DNA of 43,339 nt, taken from positions 1 through 43,339 of the forward strand of contig JAFUOZ010000031.1 in NCBI GenBank assembly GCA_017481565.1. The letters run 5' to 3'. A program made the translations under genes and the position numbers. The notes beneath the pieces were generated by a model, which did no database searches, had not been told where the DNA came from, and saw nothing but the letters and a program-made list of their open reading frames with translations. This document shows, piece after piece, positions 16,669-24,398 of this stretch; the stretch's first letter is position 1, and every line of letters begins with the position of its first letter. Source of the stretch: Oscillospiraceae bacterium. GTDB taxonomy: Bacteria; Bacillota; Clostridia; Oscillospirales; Ruminococcaceae.

Positions 16669-17955
16669 ATGAAAGAATTAAGAAAAGACGCTAAAATAGA
16701 AACACAGTGTCTCCATGCGGGATATACTCCCAAGAACGGCGAGCCAAGAGCGCTTCCTATCGTTCAGAGTACTACCTATTGCTTTGACTCCACAGAGCAT
16801 ATCGCACAGCTTTTTGATATGCCTACGGAATTTATGTATTCACGCTTTGCAAATCCTACCTGTGACGCTGTCGAAAAGAAGATAGCAGCATTAGAGGGCG
16901 GCGTGGGAGCAATGCTCACATCAAGCGGACAGGCAGCATCTCTCTGCTCTATCCTTAATGTATGCTCCGCAGGTGACAGCTTTATTGCTTTCTCCACAAT
17001 TTACGGCGGTACTGTAAATCTTTTCAGCGTTACACTGAAAAAGTTCGGTATTGAGTGTATCTGGGCAGATGCAGATGCTTCAGATGAGGAGCTGCAGAAG
17101 CTTTTCAAGGATAACACAAAGGCTGTTTTCGGTGAAACTCTTGCAAATCCTGCGCTTACTGTTTTTGATATCGAGCGTTTCGCAAAGCTTGCTCATAAGA
17201 ATAATGTTCCTCTTATCATTGACAATACCTTTGCAACACCTATCCTTTGCCGTCCCTTTGAATTCGGTGCGGATATCGTTGTTCATTCCACAACAAAGTA
17301 TATGGACGGTCATGCGCTGCAGGGCGGCGGCGTTATCGTTGACAGCGGTAACTTTGACTGGACTGCAAGCGGAAAATTCCCCGATTTCACTGAGCCTGAT
17401 GAAAGCTATCACGGGGTTGTATATACCCGTGAGTTCGGCAACATGGCTTATATCATCAAGGCAAGAATGCAGCTGATGAGAGATCTTGGCTGTTATGCGG
17501 CTGCAAATTCCGCATTCCTTCTTAATATCGGTCTGGAGACTCTCCCTGTAAGAATGAAGCAGTATTGTATAAACGGTCTTGCGGCGGCTAAGTTCCTTGA
17601 GGCACATGAAAAGGTACAGAGTGTAAGCTATCCCGGTCTTGAATCGAACAGACATCACGGTCTTATGCAGAAGTATCTCCCCGACGGCTGCAGCGGTGTT
17701 ATCACCTTCTCTATCAAGGGCGGACGCGATGCGGCTGTACGCTTTATGGATTCTCTGGAGCTTGCTTCAAATGTTGTACACGTTGCTGATATCAGGACCT
17801 GTGTTCTTCATCCTGCGTCCGCTACACACAGACAGCTTACAGATGAGCAGCTCGTTGCAGCGGGAATCGACGGCGGCATGATCCGTCTTTCTGTAGGTCT
17901 TGAAAATATCGATGATATTCTTGCAGATCTTGCTCAGGCTTTTGATAAGGTATGA
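16669..17955 (+). CDS. metY: O-acetylhomoserine sulfhydrylase / Cys-Met metabolism PLP enzyme
   Basis: 428 aa cytoplasmic PLP enzyme of the Cys/Met metabolism family. It should make homocysteine from O-acetylhomoserine and sulfide. Evidence: N-terminal ETQCLHAGYTP, MYSRFANPTCDAVEKKIAALEGG, the cofactor region LIIDNTFATPILCRPFEFGAD (seen in part) and the PLP lysine Lys210 in VVHSTTKYMDGH. The insert after the lysine (FDWTASGKFPDFTEPDESYHG) is typical of MetY and longer than in cystathionine gamma-synthase. The ATG follows AAAGGCGG. It has its own promoter and terminator. Its place after the Cys-leader/GNAT unit may be coincidence. Confidence 0.9.
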   Translation: MKELRKDAKIETQCLHAGYTPKNGEPRALPIVQSTTYCFDSTEHIAQLFDMPTEFMYSRFANPTCDAVEKKIAALEGGVGAMLTSSGQAASLCSILNVCSAGDSFIAFSTIYGGTVNLFSVTLKKFGIECIWADADASDEELQKLFKDNTKAVFGETLANPALTVFDIERFAKLAHKNNVPLIIDNTFATPILCRPFEFGADIVVHSTTKYMDGHALQGGGVIVDSGNFDWTASGKFPDFTEPDESYHGVVYTREFGNMAYIIKARMQLMRDLGCYAAANSAFLLNIGLETLPVRMKQYCINGLAAAKFLEAHEKVQSVSYPGLESNRHHGLMQKYLPDGCSGVITFSIKGGRDAAVRFMDSLELASNVVHVADIRTCVLHPASATHRQLTDEQLVAAGIDGGMIRLSVGLENIDDILADLAQAFDKV

Positions 17956-17987
17956 TAAGGATGTATTTATAATAGTATAAATTATGG

Positions 17988-18019
17988 CAGGCTGTGCAGG
18001 GTTCTGTACAGCCTGTTTT
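17988..18019 (+). terminator. Terminator of the metY-like gene
   Basis: A 12-bp stem with one G-U pair (17988-17999 with 18004-18015) and a GGTT loop is followed by TTTTA. Confidence 0.85.
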
Positions 18020-18023
18020 AATG

Positions 18024-18130
18024 AAGCGCTGATTAAAGCCGTAGGCATCGTTTCAGACCCACGAAAATCCTTTGCCGCAGCGGCAAAATTGACTGAGTGG
18101 GTCGTGAAACGATTTAATCAGCGGTTCCTT
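18024..18130. repeat. Palindromic intergenic repeat element, full copy (copy 2)
   Basis: About 107 bp folding into one long hairpin. The ends CGCTGATTAAA (18027-18037) and TTTAATCAGCG (18113-18123) are perfect inverted repeats. Inside, CGTTTCA..GACCCAC pairs with GTGGGTCGTGAAACG with one bulge, and the tip is the perfect palindrome TTTGCCGC-A-GCGGCAAA (18071-18087). Related sequences lie at 10866-10903 and 37396-37452. This is MITE- or REP-like non-coding DNA; an open frame across it is spurious. Confidence 0.8.
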
Positions 18131-18474
18131 AATGAACGGGGATATCTTGTTGTTGCTTCTATACTGAATAACTTAAAATATTATTGTTACTTAATAGATT
18201 GACTTAATACGACAGGATATGTTTACTTAATTAAGCGATATGTTTATATGAATTATACAAAAACACGAAAAAGTGATACTGTTTTTGAGCTATTTGGCAA
18301 TAATGATATATTTGTCAGTGCAAATTTAGCTAATTTTACAACATAAATAGACTTGTGTTTTTTGTGTTTTTATGATAAAATTTAACATGTATAGAATTCG
18401 TATATCAGTATAGTGTGCGCTTATGTATATATGCACATAATGATATTCAGGAATTATTAAGGAGGCTATAAATT
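18131..18474 (+). other. AT-rich intergenic region before the binding-protein gene
   Basis: No gene is supported here. GATATGTTTA occurs twice (18214-18223, 18237-18246), which may be a regulator site or chance. A promoter for the downstream gene lies at 18353-18381 and AAGGAGG precedes its start. Confidence 0.5.
18353..18381 (+). promoter_or_regulatory. Probable promoter of the binding-protein/GGDEF operon
   Basis: TTGTGT (18353-18358), 17-bp spacer, TAAAAT (18376-18381). The -35 is weak, suggesting activator dependence or low basal expression. Confidence 0.5.
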
Positions 18475-19506
18475 ATGAAACCGAAGAAGAAAAGACTTCT
18501 CAAAAGCATAGTTGCCTGCGCTTTTGCCGCTTCAATGCTTTTTATGACAGGCTGTTCATCACAGGAAGATGTATCAAAGGGCAAGATCGCTGTTATCGTT
18601 AAATCTCAGAGCGTTCAATTCTGGGACGATATCAGACTCGGTGCTGAGGACGCTGCTGCTGAGCTTGGTTATGAGATCGCATACAGTGCGCCGCTGGAAG
18701 AAACCGATGTTGACGGTCAGGTACAGCTTTTCAGAGCGGCTATCGATAATGAAGAGGTAAAGGCTATTGTTATTGCACCGTCCGACAACGGTGAAAAGCT
18801 TAACGAGGTCATCTCGGAGGCTGATATTGCCGGCAAGACGGTCGTAACTATTGACGGAGCTGTTACCAGCGAGATCGTTGCTTCTTTTATAGGATCTGAT
18901 AACCTTGCGGCAGGAAATATTGCGGCAAGAGCAGTTCTTGCAGAACTGCCGGCAAGAATGGGCAAGATAGCGGTTGTATCTCATACACAGCTTGCATCAA
19001 CAGGTAATGACAGACTTCAGGGCTTCCTTGATATCATTGAGCCTGCGTGTGCTTCCACAGCAGTGACCGAAACAGGCGATCCCAGAGAACAGACAATGAG
19101 TGTTGTTGATATCCAGAGCTGTGACAGTGATCCCGAAAAGGCTTATCAGATCGCAAAGGAAATGATCGCTGCAAATCCTGATCTTTCAATCTTCTACGCA
19201 ACTAACGAGGGTTCGGCCGTAGGCGTATGCAAGGCTGTTGAGGAGCTCGGAATGGCAGGAAAGATCAAGATCATCGGTTTCGATGGTTCCGATATGGAGC
19301 AGAGCTATATCAGAAGTGGTGTTCTTACGGGAACAGTAGTGCAGAATCCCTATACAATGGGTTATCTCGGTGTAAGATATGCCGATTCAGCCAATAACGG
19401 CGAGCATGTTTCCGAAAGAGTTGATACAGGAGTTCTTCTTGTTACTAAGGCAAATATTGACAATGAAAACGTTCAGCTTATCATGAGTCCCAGTAAGGCA
19501 GAGTAA
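18475..19506 (+). CDS. Sugar-type periplasmic binding lipoprotein (type I PBP fold)
   Basis: 343 aa. Residues 1-27 are a lipoprotein signal peptide (lipobox MTGC, Cys27). The mature part has the type I periplasmic-binding fold of the RbsB/LacI family: KIAVIVKSQSVQFWDDIRLGAEDAAAELGYE at the start (seen in part), VKAIVIAPSDN, AGKTVVTIDGAV, GSDNLAAGNIAAR, and KIIGFDGSDMEQSYIRSG near the end. Such proteins bind sugars or other small polar ligands. No ABC permease or ATPase gene is nearby. Instead it lies 18 bp before a two-helix membrane protein with a GGDEF-like domain, suggesting that it serves as an extracytoplasmic sensor rather than a transport component. The ligand is unknown. Confidence 0.88.
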   Translation: MKPKKKRLLKSIVACAFAASMLFMTGCSSQEDVSKGKIAVIVKSQSVQFWDDIRLGAEDAAAELGYEIAYSAPLEETDVDGQVQLFRAAIDNEEVKAIVIAPSDNGEKLNEVISEADIAGKTVVTIDGAVTSEIVASFIGSDNLAAGNIAARAVLAELPARMGKIAVVSHTQLASTGNDRLQGFLDIIEPACASTAVTETGDPREQTMSVVDIQSCDSDPEKAYQIAKEMIAANPDLSIFYATNEGSAVGVCKAVEELGMAGKIKIIGFDGSDMEQSYIRSGVLTGTVVQNPYTMGYLGVRYADSANNGEHVSERVDTGVLLVTKANIDNENVQLIMSPSKAE

Positions 19507-19524
19507 TCAAGGAGGTAAACGGTA

Positions 19525-20733
19525 ATGGCTAAAAATACGGAAAAACAGAGCGGCGGACGCATGTACCTGGTTGCAGGTATTCTGTTCCCACTCATCATCG
19601 GACTTATCATTGCACAGGTTGTTATGGTAAATAATGCAAAGGACTCGGTACTTGATGAATCGGTTGCTGCGGATAAGGCGATCTATACTATCAAGGAAGA
19701 ACTGGTTGAGATCAACAGAGACGTTGTTATGATCATCGGTGGTATGGGCGACACGCAGTCACTTATCACAAATATCCATAACAGCTTCGATGTTATCAGA
19801 GCAAATATGTCTGACTTTGAGGCTATCGGTTCTCATAATGAGATCGAAATGAAGCGTTACAGACAGGCTAAGCTTTATATCCTTGCACTCGATGAAGCAC
19901 TTATCGACTATGAAAAGCAGCTTCTTTCGGGTTCACTTGATATGAACAGTGCGAGAAACGTATATATGCAGGAGCTTGCTCCCTTCCAGACAACATCCAT
20001 CGAGATGTTCAACGCGGTTGTTGAGCTTAATCAGGAAGACTCGGAAGAAATGATCCAGCAGGCTAAGGTTGACTCCAGCCTTACACTGGGTATCATCATC
20101 GTACTTTTTGCTATCGGTGAGATCGGTATCATCGTTGCAGCAAGAATCGCAAAGGCACAGAGAGAAGAGGTTTCCAGAAAGGAACGTCAGGCAGCTGCTG
20201 CGGATATCAAGTTCCAGCATTCACAGGAAAAGATCAACGAGGTTGCTTATACCAACATTCTTACAGGTATGAAGAACAGATATGGTCTTGAAAATGATAT
20301 CGGTGAAAAGCTTGAAACAACACAGTTCAATATTGCGGTTTTCGATATGGATAACTTCCGCAGCATCAACGATATCTACGGTTATGATTTCGGAGATGAA
20401 TATCTTGTTCAGCTTGCTGAAAAGATCAAGAGCGAGTTCGGCTTCTTCGGTGAGCTTTACAACATTACAGGAAATGAATTCTGTATCATCTATAACAGAG
20501 AGGTCTCCGATTTCCAGGCTCAGAAGTATACACAGGATATCTTCAACACTCTCAGCAGTGTTTACAATGTAGCTAATATCGGAATTCAGCTTACAGTATC
20601 TGCTGCTACATATCACTATCTTGCAGGCGAGTGCATGAACCTGAGCGCACTTCTTGTTAAGATGGATAACGCTATCAGAAATGTTAAGCGCAGCGGCGGC
20701 AATCAGATCATCGTTGTATCAGGTATGCAGTAA
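19525..20733 (+). CDS. Membrane sensor protein with degenerate GGDEF domain
   Basis: 402 aa. Transmembrane helix 1 at about 13-35, a helical extracytoplasmic domain at 36-183 (resembling four-helix-bundle sensor domains), transmembrane helix 2 at 186-207, a coiled linker, then a GGDEF domain at about 240-398. Conserved parts are LTGMKNRYGL and FDMDNFRSINDIYGYDFGD, but the signature is TGNEF (315-319): the metal-binding Asp is Asn, and no RxxD inhibitory site precedes it. It may therefore be an inactive cyclase that acts as a GTP- or protein-binding effector. It follows the binding-protein gene by 18 bp behind AAGGAGG, and the pair is enclosed by one promoter and one terminator. Confidence 0.85.
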   Translation: MAKNTEKQSGGRMYLVAGILFPLIIGLIIAQVVMVNNAKDSVLDESVAADKAIYTIKEELVEINRDVVMIIGGMGDTQSLITNIHNSFDVIRANMSDFEAIGSHNEIEMKRYRQAKLYILALDEALIDYEKQLLSGSLDMNSARNVYMQELAPFQTTSIEMFNAVVELNQEDSEEMIQQAKVDSSLTLGIIIVLFAIGEIGIIVAARIAKAQREEVSRKERQAAAADIKFQHSQEKINEVAYTNILTGMKNRYGLENDIGEKLETTQFNIAVFDMDNFRSINDIYGYDFGDEYLVQLAEKIKSEFGFFGELYNITGNEFCIIYNREVSDFQAQKYTQDIFNTLSSVYNVANIGIQLTVSAATYHYLAGECMNLSALLVKMDNAIRNVKRSGGNQIIVVSGMQ

Positions 20734-20756
20734 TAAATTTTAACTGATTTTTAACA

Positions 20757-20796
20757 GTCCGAAGCAGATATGATCCGCTGCTTCGGACTTTTTTAT
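20757..20796 (+). terminator. Terminator of the binding-protein/GGDEF operon
   Basis: An 11-bp perfect stem (20757-20767 with 20778-20788) is followed by TTTTTTATTT. Confidence 0.9.
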
Positions 20797-20867
20797 TTCA
20801 GCTGTATATTTTAAACAGCATGGAGTATATTTTTTTGATAATTTTTGAGATGTTTTTTATAAATTAC

Positions 20868-20896
20868 TTGACATACGTTTTAAAAAGTGTTATAAT
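20868..20896 (+). promoter_or_regulatory. Consensus promoter of the kinase/vWA/phosphatase cluster
   Basis: TTGACA (20868-20873), 17-bp spacer, TATAAT (20891-20896). It is the only clear promoter upstream of the five-gene cluster that ends at 26548. Confidence 0.85.
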
Positions 20897-20971
20897 TATT
20901 ATGATATAGTGTAACGTCAATGTACGAATGAAAAATTCGTACATAAAAAGATTATTGCGGGAGAGTTATTT

Positions 20972-22033
20972 ATGCAATGTGAGAATTGCCAGGTAGAGCT
21001 TGCAGCTGAAGAAACTGTATGTCCCGAGTGCGGAGCACTTGTAGTACAAAATGTTGAAGGCTTCAGGAATACCAAAGAGGTTCAGCGCAGGCTGAAGCAG
21101 ATGATCGATAACCACGGCAAAAAGGTGTTCAGTGACAAGGTTAAGTTCGTTGCATTACTTAACGACTATGTCCCTGAATTTGAAAAGGAACGTGGACTTT
21201 TAAAGAATATGTGTGATTCGGGTGTTCTTGCAGATATGATCAAGGAGCCCAATAAGGAAATGGCTGTTATGAATGCCAAGGGCTATATGCTGGGCAAGCT
21301 TTTCCTTTCGGAAAATGCTGTTGAATTTGTTATTGTATGCTTTACATATATGCTGGGCTGGCCATATCTTTCCACACTCCGCGAAAAAGAGCCTGAAGAA
21401 GCGGCAGAAGCGGAAACAAAAAAGAAGAAGATCACTCCGATCAATATTGAGGAAAAGGTTTTCTTCCCGATAGACGCTACAAAGTATCGTCTTTTCGGAA
21501 ACGTTAATATCCCCGAGGGTTATACCAAAATTGAAGCATTCAGCTTTGATAAGTTCGGCTTTCTCAGAACGGTACATCTGCCCTCAACTATGCTTTGCAT
21601 CGGTGACTATGCGTTCTCCGAGTGCAAGCATCTGAAATCGATCAATCTTCCTGAATCCCTTAAGATAATCAAGCAGGGTGCTTTCAGTCAGTGCTCCAAG
21701 CTTACGGTTATCAATATTCCAAAGGGTGTTCTTGAAATTGAAGATAATACCTTCCAGTTCTGTCAGAATCTGGAGGTAATTGAGTTCCCCTCAACTGTAG
21801 GAAGTATCGGAGCTTGTGCGTTCCAGGGCTGTGAAAAGCTGAGAAAGCTGTTCCTGCCCGACAGCATAAAGTTTATTGAAAACGATGCGTTTTCCTATTG
21901 TCCCAACATCACAATAACCTGTTACGAGAATTCCTATGTTCACAGGTACTGCACTAATGCGGGAATTGCTGTTGAGACTGTTTCAGAGGGCAAATCCTTA
22001 AGAGCAAAAATAGTTAAGGGAGGAATCTTTTAA
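20972..22033 (+). CDS. Cytosolic zinc-ribbon / BspA-type LRR_5 protein
   Basis: 353 aa with no signal peptide. Residues 3-20 form a zinc ribbon (CxxC at 3/6 and CxxC at 17/20). Residues about 30-125 are a helical domain of unknown function (LLNDYVPEFEKERGLLKNM). A Lys/Glu-rich linker follows (about 140-165). From about 175 to 330 there are BspA-like LRR_5 repeats (pattern IGDYAFSECKHLKSINLPESL), about five units. BspA repeats are usually on surface proteins, so a cytosolic version with a zinc ribbon suggests a protein-binding adaptor. The stop codon abuts the ATG of the kinase gene (TAAATG at 22031-22036), so the two are coupled. The start has GGGAGAG upstream. The function is not known. Confidence 0.85.
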   Translation: MQCENCQVELAAEETVCPECGALVVQNVEGFRNTKEVQRRLKQMIDNHGKKVFSDKVKFVALLNDYVPEFEKERGLLKNMCDSGVLADMIKEPNKEMAVMNAKGYMLGKLFLSENAVEFVIVCFTYMLGWPYLSTLREKEPEEAAEAETKKKKITPINIEEKVFFPIDATKYRLFGNVNIPEGYTKIEAFSFDKFGFLRTVHLPSTMLCIGDYAFSECKHLKSINLPESLKIIKQGAFSQCSKLTVINIPKGVLEIEDNTFQFCQNLEVIEFPSTVGSIGACAFQGCEKLRKLFLPDSIKFIENDAFSYCPNITITCYENSYVHRYCTNAGIAVETVSEGKSLRAKIVKGGIF

Positions 22034-23374
22034 ATGGTAGAGCTTAAAATCGGTCAGGAAGTCGAAATGGAATACGGCGGAAAGGCTAAGGTTTTAAAGG
22101 TTATCGGCAGCGGCGGACAGGGTACCGTTTATCTTGTCGAATTCAACGGAATGAAGTGGGCGCTTAAGTGGTATGATATCAATAAGATCAAGAAGCCCAA
22201 GGATTTCCGCAACAATATTCAGAACAATATCAATGACGGTGCACCCAGCAACAAGTTCCTCTGGCCAAGATATCTTACCAAGGAAAATGCAGACGGTACC
22301 TTCGGTTATCTGATGGAGCTCAAGCCTGCAAGCTTTGATTCCTTCGTTGATATACTCAATACATACAAGATCGTTGTTGACCCTGTAACAGGCAGAGCAA
22401 CCAAGCAGACTGTACGCTTTACAAGTCTTTATGCAATGGTCACTGCTGTTATCAATATTGTAAATGCGTTCAGACAGCTCCACCGTGCAGGTAAGAGCTA
22501 TCAGGACCTTAACGACGGCGGCTTCTTTATCAATGTTGATACAGGTGCTGTTCTGGTCTGCGACTGTGACAACATCGCTCCCGACGGAAGCAACTTCGGT
22601 ATCGGCGGTAAGCCGGGTTATATGGCTCCCGAGATCGTAAGAGGTGTTGCAAAGCCCAATGTTCAGACAGATAAATATTCTCTTGCGGTAGTTCTTTTCA
22701 AGTTCCTTTTCAGAGGAGATCCTATGGAGGGTGAAAAGGTGGTAAAGGATATCTGTCTTACAGAATCCTCCGAGCTGAGACATTACGGTCAGAATGCTGT
22801 CTTTGTATATGACCCCAATAATGCTTCAAATCGTCCTGTAAGAGGAATTCACGATAATGTTATCAAGTTCTGGAGACTTTACCCCGATTATATCAAGGAG
22901 GCTTTCATCAATTCCTTTACAACGGGAATTATGGATCCCAGCAAGCGTATAATCGAGAATGAGTGGCAGAAGCTGTTTATCAGACTCCGTTCCGAAATCA
23001 TTCAGTGCGGATGCGGAAGAACAAACTTTACATCTATGTTTATCAAGGAAAATGATAAGTACAGATGTCCTAAGTGCGGTATGGAATTTTCCACTCTCGG
23101 TTTCAGCAACAGAGATTACCGTATGCCCCTTTACATCGGCTGTAAGTTCTATCAGTGTGAGATCGATCCCGATTCCGATGATTTTATCAGCGTAGCGGGT
23201 GAGCTTGTTGAAAATAAGCTTAAAGCCAATGTTATCGGTATTAAGGACTGCTCCGAAAAGACATGGAAGGTCAAAATGCCTGACGGTGCATTCTATGATA
23301 TAGGTCCCGGAAAGGGCTTCCCCATATGGAATGGTCTTGAAATTGACTTCGGTGAAATCAAGGCGCAGATCTGA
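22034..23374 (+). CDS. Ser/Thr-protein-kinase-like protein with C-terminal zinc ribbon
   Basis: 446 aa. A eukaryote-like kinase domain spans about 15-315: G-loop GSGGQGTVY (25-33), lysine Lys45 in WALKWY, catalytic Asp158 in SYQDLNDGGFF, metal-binding Asp in CDCD (177-179) and GYMAPE (195-200). The catalytic loop departs from HRDLKxxN: Tyr-Gln replaces His-Arg, Asn160 replaces Lys, and Gly163 replaces the metal-binding Asn. A zinc ribbon follows (CGC at 325-327, CPKC at 345-348), then a beta-rich tail (about 365-446) that may be a divergent FHA-like module. It directly follows the LRR protein and precedes the vWA and PP2C genes, as in TerY-P triads. Activity is plausible but unproved. Confidence 0.87.
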   Translation: MVELKIGQEVEMEYGGKAKVLKVIGSGGQGTVYLVEFNGMKWALKWYDINKIKKPKDFRNNIQNNINDGAPSNKFLWPRYLTKENADGTFGYLMELKPASFDSFVDILNTYKIVVDPVTGRATKQTVRFTSLYAMVTAVINIVNAFRQLHRAGKSYQDLNDGGFFINVDTGAVLVCDCDNIAPDGSNFGIGGKPGYMAPEIVRGVAKPNVQTDKYSLAVVLFKFLFRGDPMEGEKVVKDICLTESSELRHYGQNAVFVYDPNNASNRPVRGIHDNVIKFWRLYPDYIKEAFINSFTTGIMDPSKRIIENEWQKLFIRLRSEIIQCGCGRTNFTSMFIKENDKYRCPKCGMEFSTLGFSNRDYRMPLYIGCKFYQCEIDPDSDDFISVAGELVENKLKANVIGIKDCSEKTWKVKMPDGAFYDIGPGKGFPIWNGLEIDFGEIKAQI

Positions 23375-23483
23375 AACGGATAAGTCCGGTAAATCGTATG
23401 TATGCCGTCGTGAATGTACTTTATGCCATATATGAGACGGTACGATCCCAATTTATATACCCAAAATTCTTGGAAAGGAGAGT

Positions 23484-23522
23484 ATGATCCGAATTGATAC
23501 GGGTCGTACGAGTATATTATGA
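23484..23522 (+). CDS. 12-codon mini-ORF coupled to the vWA gene
   Basis: The vWA ATG at 23519 has no ribosome binding site. AAAGGAG at 23474-23480 instead faces an ATG at 23484 that opens a 12-codon frame whose TGA (23520-23522) overlaps the vWA ATG in the form ATGA. The vWA protein is therefore probably made by termination-reinitiation. The mini-ORF lies between GTACGATCC (23440-23448) and GGGTCGTAC (23501-23509), which can pair and enclose the ribosome binding site. Confidence 0.5.
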   Translation: MIRIDTGRTSIL

Positions 23523-24370
23523 GTAACACCATTAATAATGATAATATTGAAAAAGAAGAGAACAGCACTGCTGCTGCGGTAGAGGATGCAGATCTGGACA
23601 GCGATCTTCTTGATTTTGATGATGACGATCCGCTCAGCGCTACCAGTGTATCCAAGAAGAGCCTTGTTATCTTCTTCCTTATCGATACATCGGGAAGCAT
23701 GAGGGGAACTAAAATGGGTGAGCTTAATACCGTTATGGAAGAGCTTATCCCCGAAATACGCAGAGTCGGTGAAGCTGATACAGAAGTTAAGCTGGCAGTT
23801 CTTACCTTCTCTACAAATGTAAGCTGGATGTATTCAACTCCTGTAAATATTGAAGAGTTTGAATGGACAAGACTCCGTGCTGACGGTGTAACAAGCATGG
23901 GCGCCGCATTTAAGGAGCTTGCTCTCAGAATGTCAAGAAACGGCTTCCTTAACTCGCCTTCACTTTCCTTTGCGCCTGTTATCTTCCTTATGACAGACGG
24001 TTATCCATCCGATGATTACAAGGAGGGTCTTAAGGCTCTGGAGGCAAACAGCTGGTACAAGTTCGGTCTTAAGGCTGCTCTCGGTATCGGTAATGAGGCT
24101 AATGATGATATGCTTGCTGAATTTACAGGTACTAAGGATACTGTTGTTCATGCTTATTCCGGCGGTCAGCTTGCTCAGATGATCAAGATCGTAGCTGTAA
24201 CTGCTTCTCAGATCGGAAGTAAGAGTATGACTCTTTCCGATGAGTCCAACAAGGAAATTGACGATGAGGACGTTTATGCCGCAAAGCAGAAGCTTCTCGG
24301 TCAGCAGATCCAGGAGTATGTAAATAACTCGGATGAAGTTGAAACTGTTTCTTTCGATACAGGCTGGTAA
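23519..24370 (+). CDS. TerY-like von Willebrand factor A domain protein
   Basis: 283 aa cytoplasmic protein. An acidic tail (about 10-40) precedes a vWA domain with a complete metal-ion-dependent adhesion site: DTSGSM (56-61), Thr125 in ADGVTSMGAAF, and Asp160 in LMTDGYPSDD. The pattern LIDTSGSMRGTKMGELNTVM is typical of the TerY branch, associated with tellurite-resistance and related stress systems. The last 50 residues are charged and probably unstructured. It is 144 bp downstream of the kinase gene, with the coupled mini-ORF in the gap, and 28 bp upstream of the PP2C gene. It probably bridges kinase, phosphatase and their targets in a metal-dependent way; this is inference from the family. 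Confidence 0.9.
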   Translation: MSNTINNDNIEKEENSTAAAVEDADLDSDLLDFDDDDPLSATSVSKKSLVIFFLIDTSGSMRGTKMGELNTVMEELIPEIRRVGEADTEVKLAVLTFSTNVSWMYSTPVNIEEFEWTRLRADGVTSMGAAFKELALRMSRNGFLNSPSLSFAPVIFLMTDGYPSDDYKEGLKALEANSWYKFGLKAALGIGNEANDDMLAEFTGTKDTVVHAYSGGQLAQMIKIVAVTASQIGSKSMTLSDESNKEIDDEDVYAAKQKLLGQQIQEYVNNSDEVETVSFDTGW

Positions 24371-24398
24371 TAGACGGATCGAAAGGAGTTGATTTCCC

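Noticed and set aside
17984..18202. 72-aa ORF across the terminator and repeat
   Set aside because: Its codons come from the metY terminator and the palindromic repeat; no ribosome binding site.
22094..22783. 229-aa reverse ORF inside the kinase gene
   Set aside because: It is a shadow of a biased forward gene with clear kinase motifs.
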